From assembly GCA_015227615.1 (NCBI GenBank), contig JAALGZ010000004.1:620001-684000 (forward strand): a DNA stretch of 64,000 nt. The letters run 5' to 3'. This document shows positions 36,720 through 46,746 of the stretch, in pieces. How positions within the stretch are numbered: position 1 is the first letter of the stretch; the number at the start of each line of letters is the position of its first letter. The position numbers were made by a program, and so were the translations under genes. This DNA is from Labyrinthula sp. Ha (lineage: Eukaryota > Sar > Bigyra > Labyrinthulida > Labyrinthulaceae). The notes beneath the pieces are model-generated. The model saw only the letters and a list, made by a program, of their open reading frames with translations, did no database searches and was not told where the DNA came from.

Positions 36720-37994
36720 TCAAAGAGAATCACACTTAGTTTCCAGGACCAAAGTTTCTGTATTTTCTTCCAACCCAACCCTCACTAGGAAAACGAGAAC
36801 ATCCCGGTCAGTTGAGAGCGAGTCCCCTAGAGGAGTGCAGCCCAAATCTAAATTTTTCAAATCTCCAACTGCCTTAAAAAAGCCATCATCGATTTGAGTA
36901 ATCCCAGAGAAGCGTAAATTAAGTGCGCTCAAAGAACTCAAGCCGCTTATTATATCAGGCAGTTTTTCCATGTTTTGGCAAGAACTAAGATCAATCCCTA
37001 GGATTCTATCTTCGTTTCCAATAAATAGATCTGAAGGTAAAGTCTCAATGCTCAGTCCAGCAAATACTATCTTTTCCAAATTTGGAAACAAATCACTCGA
37101 AAAGGTTTCGCCCGGAATAATTTTCACGTCGCTATTATCTCTAAGATCAATCAAAGACACAGTATCAACCGGAGCAACTTTCTGCACCAATTCCTTGAAT
37201 TGAAGCATGTCACTTAATCCAATGCGCTGCAGGAATAGCGCTTGAACGCTTCCACTTGATGCAGCAAAAACAGATTTCAAGTTCATTTCTTCATTGCCAT
37301 TCAGCACTAGATTTTCTAATGGAGTTTGACCGGAAAAAACATCTGAAGGTAGGCTCTTGATTGGGTTGTCGCTGAGATTTATTTCCACTAGTGGACCTAA
37401 GTCCTCAAAAGCATCTCTAGGAATTGTTTCTACGTTGTTGGACGAAAAATCAAGAACTTCAAGCGCTGGAAAAAAGCTTTCACTTTCTCCATGGAAATCT
37501 GTTCTTTTCAAGTTCTTCAATGACGAGCCTTCAAAAGTTACAGATTGGACTGCTTTTAGTGCACCCAAGTCAAATAAAATTTGAAAGAGACCACTAGGCA
37601 GCTCTTCATAACTACCATCCGAAAAATCAAATTCCACTCTAGATTCTCCTGTGATGATTCTACCAAGGAAGAACTGGATGCTACAGCAATTAATACAGAC
37701 TGTTTTTGAATCAATACTTTTTTCATTCACGTACAACCCAAGCATCAAGAACATTAGAAATGCTACAATTACAATCGCAAGAACCCAAAGTGGATTCTGC
37801 TTTATCTCAGATCTCAAACCATGCTTACGAAAATTCTTTGCACGCTTTGGTAAAGTCAAGACTTTAGTTTTGTTCATACTCTGTGGTAGCGGGGGTTCTA
37901 TCACACTATCCATGAACGACCCAAAATCCGGTCTAAACAAATCACCACCAAAAGTGGCTTCAGACGGCTCGTAATAATCTGGTATCTTTTGCAT
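36720..37994 (-). CDS. type II membrane leucine-rich-repeat protein (copy 2)
   Basis: 424 residues, paralogue of 34098-35378 with the same plan: cytosolic N-terminus with DSVIEPPLP (29-37), basic residues, membrane helix (about 69-89), Cys motif (CINCC, 100-104) and about nine LRRs ending in a Cys-containing cap. The sequence is alignable throughout without large gaps. One stretch (37261-37320) is almost identical at DNA level to the other copy (34645-34704), including third codon positions, unlike the rest. It is presumably a surface receptor or adhesion protein; no kinase or other catalytic domain is attached, so signalling would need a partner. It lies between LRR copy 1 and the RGS/PDZ gene, all on the minus strand. 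Confidence 0.85.
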   Translation of the reverse strand: MQKIPDYYEPSEATFGGDLFRPDFGSFMDSVIEPPLPQSMNKTKVLTLPKRAKNFRKHGLRSEIKQNPLWVLAIVIVAFLMFLMLGLYVNEKSIDSKTVCINCCSIQFFLGRIITGESRVEFDFSDGSYEELPSGLFQILFDLGALKAVQSVTFEGSSLKNLKRTDFHGESESFFPALEVLDFSSNNVETIPRDAFEDLGPLVEINLSDNPIKSLPSDVFSGQTPLENLVLNGNEEMNLKSVFAASSGSVQALFLQRIGLSDMLQFKELVQKVAPVDTVSLIDLRDNSDVKIIPGETFSSDLFPNLEKIVFAGLSIETLPSDLFIGNEDRILGIDLSSCQNMEKLPDIISGLSSLSALNLRFSGITQIDDGFFKAVGDLKNLDLGCTPLGDSLSTDRDVLVFLVRVGLEENTETLVLETKCDSL

Positions 37995-38523
37995 TTTAAT
38001 TTTGGTTATATATATGTCGTAAAGCTATTGCCAGAAAGCCCATTACTAGACTGGCCTAAGACGGTATAAAGTCCAAACCATACCGGGCGAATATGTCCCT
38101 AGTTCCAGTTTGCACTTGCCATATGGGTAGTTTAACAAGAGTAAAGAAAACAAACCCCAAATAGTTAATGTTCCCATTAAAGTGTTCTTATTCTTCGAAA
38201 TTATTAAAACCGCAGAAACGAAATACTCCGGCTTCTGGGTTTAGAAGTGACTAGTGAGAAAAGAAACAAACCCTTGAAGTAAATATATCCAGTTCCATAC
38301 GAGGTTTCGAAAAATATTCGGTCGACAGTCCATTCTATGGCCATGTAAGCTACTTCCAAAGAATACTGGCTCTTTCAGCTCTGAGATGGGTGGAACCAAC
38401 TTCAGCCACATGTTCGATATGTTTGATTTGTAAGAAGGAAGTTTGTCAGTCCTTGAACATGTGAAACCTTCTCTTTATCTTCCATGAGAATGGAGATAAG
38501 AAATTTATCATTTTTGGCAGCTT
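37995..38523. other. intergenic spacer
   Basis: 529 bases between the stop of the RGS/PDZ gene and the start of LRR copy 2. It contains the LRR promoter element (38031-38060). Nothing else was recognised. Confidence 0.5.
38031..38060 (-). promoter_or_regulatory. shared upstream element of LRR copy 2
   Basis: CCAGAAAGCCCA at 38031-38042 and GGCCTAAG at 38053-38060, matching the element ahead of LRR copy 1 in both words and spacing. It suggests that the two genes are controlled alike. Confidence 0.5.
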
Positions 38524-41466
38524 TTATTTGAACAACAGTTGCTCAATGTACACTTGAAGCAGATTGTTGCTAGTAGAAGTTAAAAACTCAAGGACAGACC
38601 TATTCTCAGGAGATTGCTCCATAAATTGATCCAAATAAATGCTTTTCTCGTTGATATAATACTGAAGGTTCTTAAAAAGAGTTCGTTTTAGGTACGCTTT
38701 GATATCTGTACTGCTGCATAGATCAAGGCTTAGTTTTCTAATCGCTTCCAAGCCTCCATTAGTGGAATATACTTCGCAAAGATCCAAATCACAAACGCAA
38801 AAACTCTGACTTGAAGTATGAAGGAGGTCTCGTAAGTCTGCTTCGCCTTCTAAGGAACCCGTAGATATTCCGAGAAAGAAACTCTTGGCATATTTTAACT
38901 TATCCCTTTCCATAAGACTTAAAATACTTCTCTTGAATTTGTAGAAATCGCTTAAGAAATCGTACTGAAAAACTTCAGCCGTCAAGGTATAGATACTCAT
39001 GTAAAATGCTGAAAGCTTAATACTGCTTTCAGATAAAAAATATAAATTTCTCCCAGAGAGGAGAATTAAGACAACAAGTGAAAAAACTCTAGGTTCAAGG
39101 TCCAAATTAAATGAGAGATTCTTCTGCGAAAGAGAAATTGCTGGCACTATGAAATATTTCGGAATATTCTTACAGACAACTTTCATCCTCTTGCAATAAG
39201 AGCAAGAATCGTAGAAAAACTCCCAGGTGTTTTTCTTCATAAACGTCAACGAGAGTTTAGTTCCATAGTCAAGTTTTCTTACTTTGTCAATAAATACATA
39301 AAAAACCTCCCCTTGAATAAACAGTGTTTCTTTTTCAGTTTTGGCTGAGATGAGCACATCATCAATTTCAATTATTTTGTCATCCAAAAGCTTCTTATCT
39401 GTAAATCCTGTTATTATTACGAAATTATGCTCGTTCAAACTCAGTTTTAGCCCAAAACCAGTATTGATGTCATTCTCCAAACTAATATCCACGTACTCTA
39501 TTGGAGGGGAGACATCGTTATGTTGTCCATTATTCACTTTATTTTCTTTTAAGGAAACAGAATCATTCGACAAAGCAGATGATGTTTTATCTAAAGAACT
39601 TGTTTTTTCCAGCTCGACTTCAACATCATTCACCCGAGCAAGTATAGAGCTAAGAAATGAGAGTGGGTCCTTGGCATTGATATCATGCTTCACCACCTCC
39701 ATCTTCTTCTCAAGAATATCTTCAAGGATAGAGTTTTCATTAAGTACTACTTCTTCTACTATATCATCAGTCTTTTCTTCTTCTTTCGAGCCCTGTAGCT
39801 CTTCGATCTCCTTGTCAGGAAAACTAAGTGGACACCACACCTTAGCTCTCTTATAGGAAGTTTTCCTTGATAAGCACCGACCATCTTCCAAAGCAATACA
39901 CTCCTCCTTTAGGTCCAACATGGAGTTTAAATTCTTCTCTCTTTGATCAAAATTAAAAGAATTAATATATTCTGCAACTCTTGTCATAAACCGCGTTTGA
40001 GGAATACAAATTTCGTCTCCCATATCTTTATTCCCTTGACTTTCAACAATTTTTTTAAGTGAGGTTGTATCTTCATATCCAAAAACTTGGAAACCATCAA
40101 AAAATACTTGATTCAGCACTTCTTTTTCCTCATCGCCATTTACAACTTCAGTCAATCGGGCTTGAAATCTGAAATTATCAGCCAAACAAAATAAACCCTT
40201 CTTCTCCATCATTACACAGTTCCTAATCTTAACCTCAGCTTCATTGAGGTTTTTGGATACAGGAACTGAGTATTGTTTCTTTCGATCGAGTAAAATTGGC
40301 TCTGGTAGTTCTTTTGTCCCAAGTTTATCAATCGGTGGATTACTTTTGACAAGATATAAAAGATAGTATTCTGAATCAAGAAAATTTTTCCAAGCATTTG
40401 CTTGCAAGTAATCTGATATTTCAGCTTCTGGTAAAATGAAAAGAGTGTTCAGCAACTCAAAAATGTTCAGCAACTTCGTCTGTGTCTTTAACTTATTCTT
40501 ATTTGCGTATGGGTTCATTTGGGTGTTTCCTAGAAAAGAAGATATTCTTTCAGGTTTAATTTCTTTGAATAGTTGTTTTATATTGTTACTGAGAATAGAT
40601 TTGAGTTGTGTTATTGTCTTCGTGTCCACAATAGTCTTGTGTTCAATCTCCGGGGTGAAGTATTCCTCAACTAAATCATCCGCAATGTTAATAATATCCT
40701 GCAACAGATAATATCGATGTTGATTCAATCTAGATGAAGATTTCTCAATTTTTTCTTGTCTCTTTATTTTAGGGATCTGAAATGACCGTACAGACTTTTG
40801 GGAGGTTGAAGATGAAGATATTGACAACTTTTTCTGCTCTTTGATAGAAAGAAAATCATCTTTTCTATTTATAAGTGCATACTTTTCCAGTTTGAGTTTA
40901 AATCTTGAACTAAGGTCAGAGAGAAATAAATGATTCTTCTTGTTGTCTGGTTGCTCCTTTGCTACAAACGCTGTGAAATACTTATGCAACTTATTGCTAT
41001 CACCCACACATTCTTCATATATATCATTAAAAGACACAAGTTTCCATGAAAATATTTCTTTCACCATATTTTTGTAGTTTAAACTCTTCTTGAACTTAGT
41101 AAACAAGTCAAATTCAATCACAGTGAAAACAATGTCAGTAAAATAGCCAAAGATTGAAAGAGTAACCTTCTCGTCTTCTAAAAGTTTCATAATATTTTTT
41201 TGATTTTGGTTGAACTCGTGAACTTGAAGATCATTGAGATCAGTTTTTAAGACTTGAAGAAGTTTATCGCCCTTGAAATATGTTTCGAAGATGTCCTTGC
41301 TGTTCGATAAACAAACTTCTTCTTTCCCAATATTCATAGAAAAAGTTAAACAAGATATATAAAATTCTAGATAAATATTTTTGCCTTCCAATTTCAGCCA
41401 CTTCATGAAATATTTCCGTAATCTTTCATCTCTTATTATCTCTCGAACATCTATTTTCCCTTTCAT
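38524..41466 (-). CDS. RGS- and PDZ-domain protein
   Basis: 980 residues, no signal peptide. Residues about 6-132 fit an RGS domain (IIRDERLRKYFMKWLKLEGK at the start, IEFDLFTKFKKSLNY at the end); RGS domains speed GTP hydrolysis on G-alpha subunits. A second, more diverged RGS-like region with an insertion may span about 141-372 (ending QANAWKNFLDSEYYLLYL). Residues about 656-744 look like a PDZ domain (NTGFGLKLSLNEHNFVIITG, then DDKIIEIDDVLIS), which binds protein C-termini. Between them are Ser-rich and acidic linkers; after PDZ comes an unassigned helical region. The protein is probably a membrane-proximal signalling scaffold. It lies upstream of two LRR membrane proteins on the same strand and shares a 148-bp divergent promoter with the next gene. 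RGS and PDZ are recognised by pattern, not by search. Confidence 0.75.
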   Translation of the reverse strand: MKGKIDVREIIRDERLRKYFMKWLKLEGKNIYLEFYISCLTFSMNIGKEEVCLSNSKDIFETYFKGDKLLQVLKTDLNDLQVHEFNQNQKNIMKLLEDEKVTLSIFGYFTDIVFTVIEFDLFTKFKKSLNYKNMVKEIFSWKLVSFNDIYEECVGDSNKLHKYFTAFVAKEQPDNKKNHLFLSDLSSRFKLKLEKYALINRKDDFLSIKEQKKLSISSSSTSQKSVRSFQIPKIKRQEKIEKSSSRLNQHRYYLLQDIINIADDLVEEYFTPEIEHKTIVDTKTITQLKSILSNNIKQLFKEIKPERISSFLGNTQMNPYANKNKLKTQTKLLNIFELLNTLFILPEAEISDYLQANAWKNFLDSEYYLLYLVKSNPPIDKLGTKELPEPILLDRKKQYSVPVSKNLNEAEVKIRNCVMMEKKGLFCLADNFRFQARLTEVVNGDEEKEVLNQVFFDGFQVFGYEDTTSLKKIVESQGNKDMGDEICIPQTRFMTRVAEYINSFNFDQREKNLNSMLDLKEECIALEDGRCLSRKTSYKRAKVWCPLSFPDKEIEELQGSKEEEKTDDIVEEVVLNENSILEDILEKKMEVVKHDINAKDPLSFLSSILARVNDVEVELEKTSSLDKTSSALSNDSVSLKENKVNNGQHNDVSPPIEYVDISLENDINTGFGLKLSLNEHNFVIITGFTDKKLLDDKIIEIDDVLISAKTEKETLFIQGEVFYVFIDKVRKLDYGTKLSLTFMKKNTWEFFYDSCSYCKRMKVVCKNIPKYFIVPAISLSQKNLSFNLDLEPRVFSLVVLILLSGRNLYFLSESSIKLSAFYMSIYTLTAEVFQYDFLSDFYKFKRSILSLMERDKLKYAKSFFLGISTGSLEGEADLRDLLHTSSQSFCVCDLDLCEVYSTNGGLEAIRKLSLDLCSSTDIKAYLKRTLFKNLQYYINEKSIYLDQFMEQSPENRSVLEFLTSTSNNLLQVYIEQLLFK

Positions 41467-41614
41467 TTCATTTGAAACAAAAACAAGACGGGACTAAAAG
41501 TTGGACAAACTTTTCTTCTCAATAACAAAGCGAAGCACACTAAAATCTTTGATAAAAGCGAGCGAGACGTTATCGAGACAATTTACTAACTGTTGAAAAA
41601 GCCAAACAACAAGG
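41467..41614. promoter_or_regulatory. 148-bp divergent promoter region
   Basis: Separates the start codons of the minus-strand RGS/PDZ gene and the plus-strand binding-protein gene. Both promoters must lie here. I recognise no TATA box or repeated element. Confidence 0.4.
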
Positions 41615-42484
41615 ATGAAGAAAAAGATAAGAATAGGAGGAGTTCCAGAACACTTCAACACGCCATTAGAACAATGTCTTTCAAAGTTTAAGAATTTTGA
41701 CATTTCATTTCAAAAATACCCTGGTGGAACTGGGGCGATGTGTGAAGCATTAGATAAAGAAGATATAGATATTGCACTTGTGTTAACAGAAGGCGCGGTG
41801 TTTCACGCGCTCAAGAAAAACACGATTAAACTCTTGGGATTTTATGTAAAGTCACCACTTCTCTGGGGTGTACATGTGAACTCAAAATCTCAGTTAAACT
41901 CTTTGGAAGATTTGAAGACAGAAGACTATTCCTTTGCGATTAGTAGGTTTGGATCTGGTTCACACTTAATGTCCTTCATTTTGTTTCAGGAGCTTGGTAT
42001 TGAAAAGGAACCAAAGTTTGAAGTTATTCAAAATCTTTCCGGTGCGAGAGAAGCTATGAAAACAGATAAGAAGCTTGTGTTTCTCTGGGAAAAATTTATG
42101 ACAGCTCCGTTTGTGGAAAGTGGAGAGTTCAAGTGTATTGGTGTACAACCAACTCCTTGGCCATGTTTTTCAGTTGCTATTCGAAAAAATTTTCTTTCAT
42201 CCTTGTTAGTTGATGAAAGGCAAATGTTGCTGGAAGAATTTAACTTGTTGAAAAAGCAGTGCGAAGATTTCAAAAATAATGCCCAGACAGTGGAAATCTT
42301 GAAGCAAGACTTTGGAATTAGAGAAGATTTGGCAAAGGAGTGGATTTCTTTGGTTGAGTATGATTCTGACTTGACTCAAGATGGGTTTTCAACGGTCAAA
42401 ATGGTTGCAGAAAGTTTAGTGTCCGTTGGAAAGTTGGAAGAAAAAGACAAGAACAAGTTAGAAGAGGTATTTGAAAAGCTTTAA
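41615..42484 (+). CDS. Ca3427-type periplasmic-binding-protein-fold protein, cytosolic
   Basis: 289 residues, type 2 periplasmic-binding fold of the Ca3427 group, related to bacterial ABC-transporter ligand-binding proteins and to NMT1/THI5. Matching blocks: RIGGVPEHFNTPL (6-18), PGGTGAMCEAL (36-46), DIDIALVLTEG (50-60), VKSPLLWGVH (78-87), ISRFGSGSHLMSF (109-121), LWEKFMTAPFVESGE (157-171), TPWPCFS (180-186). The ligand of this group is not known to me. There is no signal peptide or membrane segment, unlike bacterial binding proteins, so it acts inside the cell. The family has a patchy eukaryotic distribution, suggesting an old bacterial origin; codon use here looks like the neighbours. It is tail to tail with the next gene, 10 bases between stops. 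Confidence 0.85.
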   Translation: MKKKIRIGGVPEHFNTPLEQCLSKFKNFDISFQKYPGGTGAMCEALDKEDIDIALVLTEGAVFHALKKNTIKLLGFYVKSPLLWGVHVNSKSQLNSLEDLKTEDYSFAISRFGSGSHLMSFILFQELGIEKEPKFEVIQNLSGAREAMKTDKKLVFLWEKFMTAPFVESGEFKCIGVQPTPWPCFSVAIRKNFLSSLLVDERQMLLEEFNLLKKQCEDFKNNAQTVEILKQDFGIREDLAKEWISLVEYDSDLTQDGFSTVKMVAESLVSVGKLEEKDKNKLEEVFEKL

Positions 42485-42494
42485 ATAATTTAAC

Positions 42495-42974
42495 CTATAT
42501 TTCATTAGGTTGTAAACATACTTCGACTTTACATGGATTGGCACGTCCATTCAAGAGATGAAAATCAACTGGACCACATGGGCAGCGATCATTACACTGA
42601 AACAAAGAAAAGTTTCCCCCAGATTGGCATACAACAGCAAGGTTTGGGTTCATACAGGTGAATAAATCTTCCACTTCTGTGTCCACATTGGAACAAATGT
42701 CAGCAGCAAGCTCTTCGTCTAGTTCTTTCTTAAGATCTTCGCTGCCATCGGAAGATCCCAGGCCCAACTTTTTGTCACCAGTTATACCGTACCCGATCCC
42801 ATAAGCAGTTAACATTCCCAATATGAAAGACACGGCTATAATCATAGGAAGAAATTTCTTCTTCCGTATCTCTTGTCTTCTTGCAGAAACTTTTTCAAAG
42901 TAACTATCATTAGGAGGTCGTTCATCTACGGCAACAACTGTTCCTTTAGCCCGGGAGTTATTATAAGACATCAT
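42495..42974 (-). CDS. small type II membrane protein with Cys-rich outer domain
   Basis: 159 residues, not recognised. A basic cytosolic N-terminus (ARRQEIRKKK, 31-40) precedes one membrane helix (about 42-63). The outer part has a Gly/Ser/acidic linker and then eight cysteines (94, 107, 116, 127, 131, 133, 148, 153), including NDRCPCGPVDFHL, so a small disulfide-bonded domain is likely. The positive-inside rule gives type II topology, the same as the LRR proteins 5 kb away. Two ATGs open the frame. Real-gene status rests on length, the clear membrane/Cys pattern and the 10-base gap to the converging gene. Confidence 0.7.
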   Translation of the reverse strand: MMSYNNSRAKGTVVAVDERPPNDSYFEKVSARRQEIRKKKFLPMIIAVSFILGMLTAYGIGYGITGDKKLGLGSSDGSEDLKKELDEELAADICSNVDTEVEDLFTCMNPNLAVVCQSGGNFSLFQCNDRCPCGPVDFHLLNGRANPCKVEVCLQPNEI

Positions 42975-45559
42975 CTTTAAGAATTAATATAGCTTCTTTT
43001 AAGTTTAAAGGGTGATCACAGCCATCGGGCTGTGTTAATAATTGTGTCAAGATCTCGTGTATGGAACCGTTCTTTTCGGATTATATCTTCTGAAGTTCGA
43101 TTTCGGAAATAGCGAGAGTAAGAATTTGTACGTTAAATGGGAACTATTTGGTAATTCGAAAACGTAATATATGGGAACTCTTTTTTTTTAAACCACGCCT
43201 GTATTAAGGCTTAACTCTTGTCTCTGCTTATTAATCTATATTTGAGGAAGTCTATAACAGCTTGCTATCAAAAATAACTCTAACTATGCAAGCTTTGAAA
43301 TAGTAAGCACTTCTCTATAGTTATTGAATTAGCTTCCATGCTTTTTAGAAGAAGGGAGACTCTAATAATCAACCTAATGGTCTCTATGACTGTTTCGAAG
43401 TTTCTTAAAAGTTTTTGGTACCGTTGATAGACTTGAATAATACCCTAACTTCATCTGGCTCTGTTTTATCCTTATGATATTCTTTAATCTTCGCCAATAA
43501 GAGATAAGGATTTGCTTTTATTTTTCATTATGACCATAAACAAGTTAAAGCCTTGGACCCCAAATTGTACATAAGCATTTTCTTCGAATAGTATTGTCCA
43601 GACAACAATATTGAGTAATTTCTAAAATGACTTTCCAAAAAGGTCGATTAGGAAAGAAGAACCTTATGTCCTAAGGGCTGAGTAGTTATTTTTTTATGGA
43701 AAACAGGCATGATATTTGAAAAATACTCATACGTTACAGCTGCTCAAATTATACGCCACATGCTATGTTCGGCATTGATACTGTTGACATATTTTGCAGT
43801 AGGTAGAGTGCGTGTACTTGTTCTGAAACTTTATTTATGGTTTAGAGAAATTTGCCTACTACTTATACTCGAAAAGTCGCGGCAACTACGTAAATTCTTG
43901 TGCTGCTTATAGTGTTCTCAATACAAATTTTAACAACTAGGTATCCTTAACTTTGCAATAATCCTTTTACAGTGTACCATGTAGTATAGCCTTAATTCCT
44001 CCACCTATGAGGTTTCTCGACTAGTATCATTCCAAGAAATGAACTCTTGATGGGGAAATTCCTAAAAAGATTATTTAACTTTGTACTAAATTAATTTCTG
44101 TTCCAAATTAGATTATAGCTTTGGCCTTCACGTGCGGGGCAAAATACACAAAATCCCTTAACATTGTAGCTTGAAGAGAGGATGTAAAACTTTGAAATAA
44201 GGAATCACTGAGCCTCTAATCTGATTCAAGCTTGTGTCTTGCACTTATTCTCTCACGAATTCTACTTAAAATAAGTATTCTTGTCCAGCCTCTCACTAAA
44301 TGAACAAAGGGTCCTAAGCATGCATATCTAAGTGCAATCTAGCATCGTGCTGCCGGATATACAACTCTGTCGTTTGAAAAAACGCAAATGCAAATATTTG
44401 GAAGCAAGATATGCTACCACAGTTAGGAAACATGTGGGAGTAGTTCATTTATTGCTTTCATGTAAATCAACATAAATCTTATATGATTGAAGAAACGCTT
44501 AATATATAACGTCTTATGAAGTTAGGCCCAAATCTTTTTGTGAAGATAATGTAAGACATTGGATCTGAACAAATGCTAACGCTCTAGTTCGCATGTATCT
44601 GTTTTAAATACGTTTGACATAGTAACCCTGTATTTCTTACAACATCACAAGTATTCAAGAAACCTATGTGTCAGGATATCGTTGCTGTGATGACGAATCC
44701 CAGTCCTAATTTTATAACGGTCCCAGTTGCGTTTTTTCGCTCAACTTACCGGAGAATGAAAGGAATACATTTAATTCACGTAGTCTTCTGTTTTTTGGTC
44801 GGTAATGTAAAAGAAAAAGTGCAAGATTCCTAATAAGCTCTATTATTTCCTGATGGAGGGTATTAACTTATTTTCTTTAAGGATAGCTAAGCTTGGTTAG
44901 CCTTCCTGTTTTCTTTTGTTAATGTGCTAACTTCAAATAATTATATTTGTTGAAATCTTCCACTATTTGTGCAATAGAGATTTATATGAACATAATGCTT
45001 AAAGAGTATTTAACATTTTTTAATATTTAGATAGACTATCTCTCTGTTAATAGTTGTAATATGACTGTAGAGTGTGTTTTTCTTGAACCACGTGTAAATC
45101 TGTGAGGTGAAGTAAGGTGTATGTACTACAAAATGATTGATAAGAGAGACAGAAATGTAACGGAAGGTCAAGTAATAAAATTTTGAGATAGCTGATTTTT
45201 GATTTTAGTTAGTTAAACATGGAGTGCCTGGCTAGTATGCAATATCTGCTACGCAGGATAAACATGTTCTAGTAAGACATCAATACATGGGACTACAAAC
45301 CAGTGACTGATATAAGAGACATACATCGTTACCCTAGATCTGTGAGATATAATCTGGAAAGAATGATTAAGGAATATTAAGGCGATACGAAAGGAGGGAA
45401 AAGAGTATCTGCATAATTAACTCCAAGGTTCGTACTACAGAGTGTTGCCAAAGCTTCGTCCAAACTCGACAGAAACTGAGGACTCATAAAAATGTAGCAG
45501 AGCTAAGCCCTTTTCGTATTGAGAAAGTATAGATCATTAAGAGCTAAACTCTATGGCGC
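42975..45559. other. gene desert
   Basis: About 2.6 kb without a convincing gene. A hairpin (CACAGCC/GGCTGTG, 43017-43034, 4-base loop) lies about 45 bases upstream of the preceding minus-strand gene. A frame at 43709-43912 is chance length. Confidence 0.5.
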
Positions 45560-46746
45560 AATTGGCCAATGATTATCCGTAAATTGGTTGCTCCTAAATT
45601 TTGGGCTTGTGAAAAGAACGTCAAGGACGAAGCGAAAAGCCCAGTTTTCAGAGTAGACCTAACTACTCCTTCGAAAGAAGTTCCAGAGACAGCGAGCCGA
45701 CTGAAGCACTTACCCAAGTTGGTGAGTGTGAATGTTGGTGGTCTAACTGCCTTTAAGTGCAGCTGCGTACAAAAACTTAAAATTACAGTGAGTGGTGAAC
45801 GTTAGTCCGGCTTCAAGAAGGTGGTTTTTCAAAGCTGCCTGAAGAAGCGGCAGGCGTAGCGACTTCCGTGTGTGATGCACTTGCTAGTCAAGTAACGGAC
45901 ACGGACGGAAGAAGCGACAGGATCCTGAAACTGGTTGTCTGGAAAATGGTGTTGTATACAAATTGCCCTGGATGAAAATACAGAAAACTATTATTGTTTA
46001 GGAAAGATACGACAATAAACAAGGTAACCATAGATAATACAGAAAAACGCCGCTTGTACAAGAAATCAAGAGTCGCCAGAGGATACAGCTCGTTCAACAA
46101 CGAACTCAGAAATACCAGCAAGATACCAAGGGAGTAACCAAAATCCAAACAGGACAAGAAAATATACTGAAACCACCAGACAATAAAGCCATGATACCAG
46201 CAGACCACATAGTCCAAGAAAAGCTCCAGAGAAAAGGTCAAGGTAAGATGCCACAGCTGGAACACTGAAAAGAAAATGAAACACTCCTTCAAATCCGAAG
46301 AACCACCATCAAATTACATGCTCAAACTTTTCAGAGAACTCAAAAAGATAGCAGCAGAATGTAACGCAGCTCCTTCCAAGCGTCTCCCCAACAAGGCCAA
46401 GATTGGACCACAAATTCCTACCTTCAACAGAGCCCCTCAAAACGTCAGATTTCGCACAAAAAACAGAGCAATATCACTCCAAGAGACACCAAGACCACGA
46501 CAAAGCAAGGAATACACAGTAGAAAAGACTGGTGATGCAGAACAGCCAGATCAAGCTTTTTACCCTCGATTTGTACAATTTTCTCAATTTTTGTTTTGTA
46601 TTTTGGGCAATTTAGCAACGACCAAATCCAGGCAACCAGGTTTAAGGATCCTTGACGTTCAACCAATGAAATTACAAACAATATTGGAAGCTAACAGGAG
46701 AATTAACAACGAACAGTTATCAGAGATTAATACATGTAGTACGTAG
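45560..46746 (+). other. GC- and purine-richer island, possibly decayed coding DNA
   Basis: Unlike the deserts around it, this stretch is visibly richer in G+C and, on the plus strand, in A and G. Several adjacent short plus-strand frames have a soluble, Lys/Gln/Pro-rich composition. I recognise no domain. It could be an undescribed spliced gene, a decayed gene or a remnant of an old mobile element; the sequence does not decide. Confidence 0.3.
46276..46746 (+). CDS. possible orphan ORF inside the GC-rich island
   Basis: 156 codons from ATG 46276. The N-terminal 95 residues are hydrophilic and basic (KLFRELKKIAAEC, RPRQSKEYTVEKTG); the middle has a short hydrophobic stretch (FSQFLFCILG). No domain is recognised. 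It is longer than chance frames elsewhere in the deserts, but there is no neighbour or homology support. Confidence 0.25.
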   Translation: MKHSFKSEEPPSNYMLKLFRELKKIAAECNAAPSKRLPNKAKIGPQIPTFNRAPQNVRFRTKNRAISLQETPRPRQSKEYTVEKTGDAEQPDQAFYPRFVQFSQFLFCILGNLATTKSRQPGLRILDVQPMKLQTILEANRRINNEQLSEINTCST

